This document shows, in pieces, positions 51,848 to 58,661 of a DNA stretch of 60,181 bases (positions are counted from its first letter, which is position 1; each line of letters starts with the position of its first letter). Origin of the DNA: Verrucomicrobiales bacterium (GTDB lineage Bacteria; Verrucomicrobiota; Verrucomicrobiia; Verrucomicrobiales; DEV007). Below the pieces are notes generated by a model. It was not told where the DNA came from and did not search any database. It saw nothing but the letters and a program-made list of their open reading frames with translations. The position numbers and the translations under genes are program-made. Location of the stretch: the NCBI GenBank assembly GCA_016795385.1, contig JAEUHI010000090.1, forward strand, positions 1 through 60,181. Direction: 5' to 3'.

Positions 51848-53821
51848 CTATTTGAAGATTTCCTCCTTCATCGCCTCAGTCAGCGAAGGATGCGATCGAA
51901 TCGCGGCCTGCGCTTCGTTTCGGTTCTGTTTCAGCCACCCTCTTGCCCGGAAGATCAGCTCCTTCTCCCGAGCGGCAGGGACGGAGATTTGTCCGGCGAG
52001 TTCCATCGCTTTTCGTGGATCCTCCCTGGCCGCATATTCGTTGAATCCGAGGATCGAGGCGTCTTGCAACGAGCCAGCAGGAACCCGCTCGATCGCTGCG
52101 GCGGCGGCATCCTTCTCGGAAAGCGCCCAGCCGCCGAACAGTCCCCGCACTGCGTCGTGCTGCATCCGGCCCGGCGGCATGGCGAGGGCCTTGTCGAAAT
52201 ACTCCGCAGCCCCCTTGTTTTCGGCAAATTCCCGGAAGGCGGCTTTGGACATCGAGGAGACCGCAGCGGGGTCCGAAGCGCTGGAAAGATAACCAATGGT
52301 TTCCTCCGGTTGTTTGCGCGCCCAGGCGGAGCCGAGTTCCCAAAGGGCGGCATTGCGTTCTCTTTCAGGTAGACTCATCGAGAAATCGGCGGCGGATTGG
52401 CCATCTTTTTCGCCCCATCGGGCGATGGACCATCGCAACGCTTGGAGTCTGGCTCCTTCATTCTCGAGGTGATCGAGGCTCCATCGCACTGCCGTTTCCG
52501 GCGCTTCCGACGCCCAGTTGCCGAGGGCTTGGGCGATCATCATATCGGTTTGCGGGCCGAGCGGAAGCCGCTCCAACGCATATCCGAGGATCAACTCGGG
52601 GCTTTTTCTTGAAAGACCCACAAGCATTCGCTCCGAGATGCTGGACTTGGCAGGCGAGTCAGGTAGCTCCGCCAAGGCAGCGAGGAGGCGCTGGGTCTTC
52701 TCGCCGTCCCAGCTGTCAGAGTCCATGTAGACCTCGAACCCGAAGGTTCGCTCAAATCCGAGCACCAGACCGCCGTTCTCGCCAAGCCATTGGATCGCCG
52801 CGACTTCGCCGCCATCCTGGCCGAGCCATGCCCACCACGACCGGGCCGCACATTCAAGCAATGCGGGATTCGAGGGGAGTCGCGTGGAGATCGTATCGAG
52901 GAATCGCGCCGGATCTGCGAACGCGACCGCCCCGAGGCTGCCTTTCAGAACGTCGGCGCTAATGGCTTCCGAGTCTTGGGCGAGGACCCAAGCCAGCATC
53001 GCCTCAGGCTCGCGCTCTCCCCAAGCATCGAGGAAAGCGGTAAGCACAAAGCCACCACCCGGACGCGACTCGAGGAATCGATCCGCCAATCCAGGGAGGG
53101 AGGCCGGGGCGACCATCGCCCCGAGGACCATCGCGACTCCGTTGCCGTTTTCCGGATCGATCTCGTCGAGCCGGGCAATGACAGCCTGCGGATTCGATCC
53201 TGCGAGATGACAAAGAAAAGCCTCCCGAGCACGGCCCTTCGCGTTCTCGTCCGGAATCGCACCGACCCACGCATCGGCCGCGGCCGGGTCCTGTTTCACC
53301 CACTCACCCAATACCGGAAAAAGTCCCGCAGGGTCTTCCGTCCTACCGCGCTCGACCAGCCAAAGATCAGCCGCCCGTTTCGGCGAGTGTCGAGCGAGGG
53401 CACCGTAGGCGATGTCGGCGATGGAATAACTGCGATAATCAAACTTCCGGCTCGTGATGAAATCGACCAGCTCTGTTTCGCTTGCAAGAGATAGTATCCG
53501 TTCGATCTCTTCGAGGATGCGCTCGCTCTCCAGCGGGTCCGAGTACATTCGCATCTCTGGTAGCCTTTTATGCGCCACCAGCAATTCGTCGAGTCGTTCC
53601 CTGGCTCCGGCGAAGTTGGCGAAGGCTAGAATGCCGAAGGCTCGTGCGAACGCCTCGGAGTCGGATCGCTCATTCAGCGAAGAAGAACGACCGCGAAACG
53701 TCACAGCCACTTCCGTTGGCAACGATCCTGCGGAATCCGACGGGCTCTCTCCCCAAATCCCCGCCCCAAACCCGCCCCCGAGCGAGGCGACGACCGTGAC
53801 GATGCTCCAGGCTTTTCGCAT
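51848..53821 (-). CDS. Array gene D: membrane-anchored repeat protein, type II, first of the operon
   Basis: The 657-residue protein is the first gene of the leftward operon and the type II paralogue of B. It starts with MRKAWSIVTVVASLGGGFGAGIW and contains EEIERILSLASETELVDFITSR and ADIAYGALARHSPKRAADLW, both close to B. Helical repeats of the W-x3-DP-x-AA-x2-W type follow to the C-terminus. It faces fhs across 129 bp, a region that holds the right direct repeat (53905-53972) and presumably the promoters of both units. No Shine-Dalgarno is visible. Confidence 0.8.
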   Translation of the reverse strand: MRKAWSIVTVVASLGGGFGAGIWGESPSDSAGSLPTEVAVTFRGRSSSLNERSDSEAFARAFGILAFANFAGARERLDELLVAHKRLPEMRMYSDPLESERILEEIERILSLASETELVDFITSRKFDYRSYSIADIAYGALARHSPKRAADLWLVERGRTEDPAGLFPVLGEWVKQDPAAADAWVGAIPDENAKGRAREAFLCHLAGSNPQAVIARLDEIDPENGNGVAMVLGAMVAPASLPGLADRFLESRPGGGFVLTAFLDAWGEREPEAMLAWVLAQDSEAISADVLKGSLGAVAFADPARFLDTISTRLPSNPALLECAARSWWAWLGQDGGEVAAIQWLGENGGLVLGFERTFGFEVYMDSDSWDGEKTQRLLAALAELPDSPAKSSISERMLVGLSRKSPELILGYALERLPLGPQTDMMIAQALGNWASEAPETAVRWSLDHLENEGARLQALRWSIARWGEKDGQSAADFSMSLPERERNAALWELGSAWARKQPEETIGYLSSASDPAAVSSMSKAAFREFAENKGAAEYFDKALAMPPGRMQHDAVRGLFGGWALSEKDAAAAAIERVPAGSLQDASILGFNEYAAREDPRKAMELAGQISVPAAREKELIFRARGWLKQNRNEAQAAIRSHPSLTEAMKEEIFK

Positions 53822-53904
53822 GGGGCCATCATGGGAAAAAGTCAGCACCCAGTCAATCCGTCATCATTCGTCAGCATCGCGAAAATCACTCGTCCCCACC
53901 CCAC

Positions 53905-53972
53905 CTTTTCCCGCGACAACCGCACCGCTTCCTGCTACTTCGTCTGCCGCATGAAGGACATCGACATCGCCC
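53905..53972 (+). repeat. Right direct repeat: leader and first codons of intact fhs
   Basis: This is the intact copy of the 68-bp sequence at 45783-45850. It covers 46 bp of leader and the first 22 bp of fhs. The offset between copies is 8122 bp, about twice the 3.98-kb array period plus flanking sequence. Confidence 0.85.
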
Positions 53973-55618
53973 GCGCTGCCACGCTGCTTCCGATCGAGGA
54001 AGTCGCCGCGACCCTTGGCATCGCGCCGGACCAGCTCATCCCCTACGGACGTTGGAAGGCGAAGCTCGACCTTGCCGCGTTGCGTAATCTGCCCGAGCGG
54101 CCCGACGGCAAGCTCATCCTCGTCACAGCGATCTCGCCGAGTCCTCCGGGCGAGGGCAAGACGACGACGACGGTCGGACTCGGTGATGGTCTGAGCCGAC
54201 TCGGGAAAAAAGCGATGATCTGCCTGCGCGAACCGAGTCTTGGTCCCTCTTTCGGGATGAAGGGCGGCGCGACCGGCGGAGGATATGCCCAGGTCGTGCC
54301 GATGGACGAGATCAACCTGCACTTCACCGGCGACTTCCACGCGATCGGCGCGGCGAACAACCTGCTCGCGGCGATGATCGAAAATCATCTCCATTGGGGC
54401 AATGCCCTCGACCTCGATCCCCGCCGCATCACCTGGAAGCGGGCGATGGATTTGAACGACCGCTCCCTGCGCGAAATCATCACCGGCCTCCAGCACGAGC
54501 GCGACTTCACCCGTGAGACGGGCTTCAACATCACCGTGGCATCGGAGGTGATGGCGATCTTCTGCCTTGCCCAAAACCTCACCGATCTCCGCTACCGGCT
54601 CGGACGCATCGTCGTCGGGAAAAACCGCGGAGGACTCGATGTCACCGCCGCCGATCTCAAGGCCCACGGGGCGATGGCGGCGCTGCTGAAGGATGCTCTC
54701 GCCCCGAATCTGGTCCAGACGATCGAACACACTCCGGCCTTCGTCCACGGCGGTCCCTTCGCGAACATCGCGCACGGCTGCAATTCGGTGATCGCCACGA
54801 AGACCGCGCTGCAACTGGCCGACTACGTCGTGACCGAGGCGGGTTTCGGCGCCGACCTCGGAGCGGAGAAGTTTTTCGACATCAAATGCCGCGAGGCCGG
54901 ACTAACTCCCGCCGCCTCGGTGGTCGTGGCCACGGTGCGGGCGCTGAAGTATCACGGAGGGATCTCGCTCAAGAAACTGCCGAAGGAAAATCCCGACGCG
55001 GTCGAACGCGGCTTCGCGAATCTGCGGAGGCACCTCGAGAACCTCGCGAAATTCGGCGTGCCCACGGTTGTCGCGGTGAATGCCTTCGCCTCCGACTTCC
55101 CCTCGGAGCGCGAACGGCTTTTTGCACTTTGTCAGGATTTCGGCGTGCCCTGTGTCCTCGCGACCCACTGGGCCGAGGGAGGCAAGGGCGCGACCGAACT
55201 CGCCACCGAGGTCCTCAAGACGATCGATGCGGAAACGACGAGTCGTTTCGCGCCGCTTTACCCGCTCGAAATGCCGCTGCTCGAAAAGCTGCGCACGATC
55301 GCCCGAGAGATCTACCGCGCCGACGACCTCGAGATCGATTCCTCGCTCGTGAAAGAACTCGCCGCCCTCGATGCGACGCCGGTGGGGAGGTTCCCGGTCT
55401 GCATCGCGAAGACGCCCTACAGCTTCAGTGCCGATCCGGACAATCGCGGCGCGGCGACGGGTTTCAAGCTGCCGGTGCGTGAGATCCGCGTCTCGGCGGG
55501 TGCGGGATTTGTCGTCGCGATCACTGGCGATCTCATGACCATGCCCGGCCTCCCGAAACACCCCGCCGCGGAGACGATCGATGTCGATGCGGAGGGGAAC
55601 ATCGTGGGCTTGAGTTGA
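53951..55618 (+). CDS. fhs: Formate-tetrahydrofolate ligase
   Basis: The 555-residue enzyme joins formate to tetrahydrofolate using ATP, giving 10-formyl-THF for purine and formylmethionine synthesis. It has the P-loop SPPGEGKTTTTVGLGDGL, REPSLGPSFGMKGGATGGGYAQV, GDFHAIGAANNLLAAMI, RFVVGKNR-like RIVVGKNRGG and AGAGFVVAITGDLMTMPGLP. The ATG at 53951 is supported by homology; the leader is part of the direct repeat. TTTGTYAGG copy at 55128-55136. Confidence 0.95.
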   Translation: MKDIDIARAATLLPIEEVAATLGIAPDQLIPYGRWKAKLDLAALRNLPERPDGKLILVTAISPSPPGEGKTTTTVGLGDGLSRLGKKAMICLREPSLGPSFGMKGGATGGGYAQVVPMDEINLHFTGDFHAIGAANNLLAAMIENHLHWGNALDLDPRRITWKRAMDLNDRSLREIITGLQHERDFTRETGFNITVASEVMAIFCLAQNLTDLRYRLGRIVVGKNRGGLDVTAADLKAHGAMAALLKDALAPNLVQTIEHTPAFVHGGPFANIAHGCNSVIATKTALQLADYVVTEAGFGADLGAEKFFDIKCREAGLTPAASVVVATVRALKYHGGISLKKLPKENPDAVERGFANLRRHLENLAKFGVPTVVAVNAFASDFPSERERLFALCQDFGVPCVLATHWAEGGKGATELATEVLKTIDAETTSRFAPLYPLEMPLLEKLRTIAREIYRADDLEIDSSLVKELAALDATPVGRFPVCIAKTPYSFSADPDNRGAATGFKLPVREIRVSAGAGFVVAITGDLMTMPGLPKHPAAETIDVDAEGNIVGLS

Positions 55619-55944
55619 GCGGCACGGTGGCTTCGGCTTTGGGTGAAGAGAAAAAGGCGTGCCCACGGAATTCACAGAAACTCACGGAATCATTGAGTTC
55701 CGGGAACGTCGCGAAGGTCATCACTTATTCCGTGCCTTCCGTGTTTTTTGATGCCTACTGCATCGATCTCGGCCAACTCTAATTCCGTGTTTTCAGTGTG
55801 TTCCGTAGGCCGCCCACTTTTCGCTCGATGGTAGGCCTCCACTCATTTGCTCGATGGTGAGCCGTCATCTCAGATTTCCGGTTTCGTGGATTGCCCTGCC
55901 GACAAACCTGCGACTAAAGTCACAGCCACATTCTTCCCCATTCC
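55619..55944. other. Intergenic region with inverted repeats
   Basis: Between fhs and rdgB the DNA holds an imperfect inverted repeat (55662-55689 with 55782-55808, CCACGGAATT-type against ATTCCGTGTT-type, with an inner ATTCCGTG copy at about 55735), which shows the 10-bp-period family again. A direct repeat, TTCGCTCGATGGTAGGCC and TTTGCTCGATGGTGAGCC, begins near 55819 and 55846. No gene is seen. Confidence 0.6.
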
Positions 55945-56547
55945 ATGACCGGCACCCTCCTCATCGCCACGCACAACGCCCACAAGACGGGCGAGATGCG
56001 CGCCATTCTCGCGGATCATTTCGAGACGATCACCGATCTCACCTCGCTGCCGGGGATGACGCCGCCGGAGGAGACGGGCACGACTTTCGCGGAGAACTCG
56101 GCGATCAAGGCCCTCGCCGCGAGCCGGGCCATGCCGGAGGCCTTCGTCCTCGCCGACGATTCGGGTCTCGAGGTCGATGCCCTCGGTGGGGCTCCCGGCG
56201 TTTACTCCTCCCGCTATTCAGGCGAGGACGCGACCGATGCCTCGAACCGCGTCAAGCTCCTCGCCGAACTCGCGCGTCCCGAACTCGCCGCCGCACCGCG
56301 CACCGCCCGTTTTCGTTGTGTCGTCACCATTGCCAAGGGCGGCGAAGTCCTCGCTTCTTTCGACGGCGCGGTCGAGGGGCGCATCGCCGACGCGGAGACC
56401 GGCACCGGCGGCTTCGGCTACGACTCGCTCTTCATCCCCGACGGCCACGAGGCCTCCTTCGGCGAGCTGCCCGAGTCGGTGAAAAACGGCATGAGCCACC
56501 GCGCCCGGGCCCTGGAGAAGTTCCGCGAGTGGCTGGCCCGGGATTGA
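55945..56547 (+). CDS. rdgB: XTP/dITP diphosphatase (RdgB/HAM1)
   Basis: The 200-residue enzyme hydrolyses non-canonical purine nucleoside triphosphates such as dITP and XTP. It has LIATHNAHKTGEM (SxNxxK-like start), ETGTTFAENSAIKA, ADDSGLEVDALGGAPGVYSSRY and GGFGYDSLFIPDG near the end. The ATG is supported by N-terminal homology. The next gene begins 46 bp downstream. Confidence 0.95.
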   Translation: MTGTLLIATHNAHKTGEMRAILADHFETITDLTSLPGMTPPEETGTTFAENSAIKALAASRAMPEAFVLADDSGLEVDALGGAPGVYSSRYSGEDATDASNRVKLLAELARPELAAAPRTARFRCVVTIAKGGEVLASFDGAVEGRIADAETGTGGFGYDSLFIPDGHEASFGELPESVKNGMSHRARALEKFREWLARD

Positions 56548-56593
56548 CGAACCGGGCTCGGGCATGTTCCTTGCTGGCCCTTCCAACCTGGCC

Positions 56594-57769
56594 ATGAAAT
56601 CCCCTGCCGAACAACTCCAGCTTCTCACCCGCGGCACCGCCCGCGTCCTCAGCGAGGGCGAATTGCTCAAAAAGCTCGAGCGCGGCACGCCCCTGCGGGC
56701 CAAGCTCGGGGTCGATCCGACCTCGCCCGATCTGCACCTCGGTCACAGCGTCGTTTTGGAGAAATTGCGCCAGTTCCAGGAACTCGGGCACCAGGCCGTG
56801 CTCATCATCGGCGATTTCACCGCCCAGATCGGCGACCCCACGGGACGCTCGAAGACGCGTCCGCCGCTCTCACGCGACGAGATCCTCGCCAACGCCCAGA
56901 CCTACACCGATCAAGCCTTCCGCATTCTCGACCGCGCCAAGACCGAGGTCGTCTTCAACGGCGAGTGGTTCAACAAGATGTCCTTTTCCGAGGTGATCCA
57001 GCTGAACGCCCGCGTCACGATGCAGCAGATGTTGCAGCGCGAGGATTTCAAAAACCGTATCGCGAACGACCAGGAAGTGCGCCTCCACGAGATCCAATAC
57101 CCCATCGTGCAGGGCTGGGACTCCGTCGTCGTCCGCGCCGATGTCGAACTCGGCGGGACGGACCAGCTCTTCAACATCCTCGTCGGCCGCGATCTCCAGA
57201 AAACCGAAGGCATGGAACCTCAGGTGGTGATGTGCCTGCCCATCCTCGAAGGACTCGACGGCGTCCAGAAGATGAGCAAGAGCCTCCACAACTACGTCGG
57301 CATCTCCGAGGCGCCCGGCGAGATGTTCGGCAAACTCATGAGCATCTCGGACGAGCTCATGGCGCGCTACTCCGTTTTATTGCTCGGTCAGGAAATCGAT
57401 CCTGCGATCCACCCGATGGAGTCGAAGAAGTCCCTCGCCGCCGCCCTCGTCGCCCGCTACCACTCCGATGCGGAGGCCGCGGCCGCGCGTGAGAACTGGG
57501 AGGCGATGTTCAGCCGAAAGGATCTCGCCTCGATCGAGCTGCCCGAGTTCCGCGTGGGCGAGCGCCGCGATCTCCTCGGCGTCGTCGGCGAGGCCTACGA
57601 GACGATTTTCTCCGAACCGAAGTCCGGCTCCGACGTGCGCCGCCTCATCCAACAGGGCAGCGTGCAGCTCGACGGCGAAAAGCTCACCGATCCCAAGGCC
57701 GAGCCGGTGTGGACGGCGGGACAGGTGCTGAGGCTCGACAAAAAGCGCAGCGTCCGCATCGCGGGCTGA
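56594..57769 (+). CDS. tyrS: Tyrosyl-tRNA synthetase
   Basis: The 391-residue class I synthetase charges tRNA-Tyr. It has the LGVDPTSPDLHLGHSVVL signature with the HIGH-type motif HLGH, GDFTAQIGDPTGRS, the KMSKS motif in GVQKMSKSLHNYVGI, and a C-terminal S4-like RNA-binding domain (VRRLIQQGSVQLDGEKLTDP). This is the TyrZ-type arrangement (no long insertion). The start at 56594 is the ATG where the fold begins; an upstream in-frame ATG at 56564 is possible. Confidence 0.94.
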   Translation: MKSPAEQLQLLTRGTARVLSEGELLKKLERGTPLRAKLGVDPTSPDLHLGHSVVLEKLRQFQELGHQAVLIIGDFTAQIGDPTGRSKTRPPLSRDEILANAQTYTDQAFRILDRAKTEVVFNGEWFNKMSFSEVIQLNARVTMQQMLQREDFKNRIANDQEVRLHEIQYPIVQGWDSVVVRADVELGGTDQLFNILVGRDLQKTEGMEPQVVMCLPILEGLDGVQKMSKSLHNYVGISEAPGEMFGKLMSISDELMARYSVLLLGQEIDPAIHPMESKKSLAAALVARYHSDAEAAAARENWEAMFSRKDLASIELPEFRVGERRDLLGVVGEAYETIFSEPKSGSDVRRLIQQGSVQLDGEKLTDPKAEPVWTAGQVLRLDKKRSVRIAG

Positions 57770-57817
57770 GTCGAGTCGTTCTGGACCATCGCGCGCCGAT
57801 CGCGTAGACTCGCGTCC

Positions 57818-58342
57818 ATGCAGACCTCCGTCATCGTCAGCGTGATCGGCCCCGATCGTCCGGGCCTGATCGACCGCCTTTCCTCTGTCATTGTCCAGGC
57901 CGGAGGCAACTGGGAAGGCAGCCGCATGCTCCGTCTCGCGGGTCAGTTCGCCGGGATCGTCCAGGTCGTCGTCGACGATGCCGCCCTGCCCGCGCTTGAG
58001 TCCGCTCTCGTCCAACTTGAAGCGGGCGGCCTGCAATCGCGGCTGCATCGTGCGGGAAGTCCCGATGACCAAACCCTCGGCGGACGTCTCTACGATCTCG
58101 AAGTCGTCGGGCAGGACCGTCAGGGCATCGTCAGCGCCATCGCCGGAGCCCTCGCCCGCCTCGGAGTGAATGTCCTCGAACTCGCGACGGATTGCGGCGA
58201 AGCGCCCTGGTCGGGCGAACGTCTTTTCAAAACCCACGCCCGCCTCCACGCCCCCGAGTCCCTCGATCCGGGCACCCTACGCGAAGCGGTCGAGGAGATC
58301 GCGCACGATCTCATGGTCGAGTTGAGCGTGGCCGAGGGGTGA
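57818..58342 (+). CDS. ACT-domain protein, GcvR-like
   Basis: The 174-residue protein consists of two ACT domains: residues 1-75 (VIGPDRPGLIDRLSSVIVQAGGNWEGSRM) and about 90-170 (VVGQDRQGIVSAIAGALARLGVNVLELAT). This is the layout of GcvR-type regulators, which control the glycine cleavage genes by protein interaction, but target and ligand are not evident here. It follows tyrS by 48 bp. A REP-like cluster follows. Confidence 0.83.
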   Translation: MQTSVIVSVIGPDRPGLIDRLSSVIVQAGGNWEGSRMLRLAGQFAGIVQVVVDDAALPALESALVQLEAGGLQSRLHRAGSPDDQTLGGRLYDLEVVGQDRQGIVSAIAGALARLGVNVLELATDCGEAPWSGERLFKTHARLHAPESLDPGTLREAVEEIAHDLMVELSVAEG

Positions 58343-58661
58343 GAAACGCGGAGCCCTTTGTCTCCACCTCTTGTGCCAGAGCGTCCCGGAGGGACGAGAG
58401 AGAGTAGCCGGGGGCGGACCGAGTGAAACGAGGGGAGCCCCCGGATTCTCCGATCAAAAAGACAAGGCGCCCCGGAGGGGCGCGAGAGGCGGCGGGATCG
58501 CGGTTTCAACGATCGGTCGCCTCTCCCGCCCTTCCAGGGCGGAACTAGAATGATCCTCCGTTCCGGTGGTTCCGCTCGTTCCTCGCTGCACCACCGGCTT
58601 CCTTCTTTCGCCCCTCCGGGGCTCTTTCACGAACCCAAGCTCGAGAAGCTTCCATGAACCA
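58343..58661. other. Intergenic region holding the REP-like cluster
   Basis: The region between the ACT-domain gene and the convergent membrane protein gene is almost fully occupied by the REP-like hairpins at 58382-58622. Nothing else is recognised. No RAYT/Y1 transposase is nearby. Confidence 0.7.
58382..58622. repeat. REP-like hairpin cluster: two inverted three-hairpin units
   Basis: Hairpins with perfect stems, left to right: 58382-58396 (CGTCCC, GGA loop), 58408-58444 (CCGGGGGC arms), 58467-58483 (GCGCCCC, GGA loop); then 58526-58542 (CCGCCCT, TCC loop), 58563-58597 (CCGGTGGT arms), 58610-58622 (GCCCC, TCC loop). The right unit is the inverse complement of the left in order, loop and spacer sequence (AGAGAGtAGCC versus its inverse). 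Confidence 0.88.

Noticed and set aside
45851..53904. The array interval considered as an integrative element with its own recombinase
   Set aside because: No integrase, transposase, resolvase or reverse transcriptase is encoded on either strand; only the four paralogues fill the interval.
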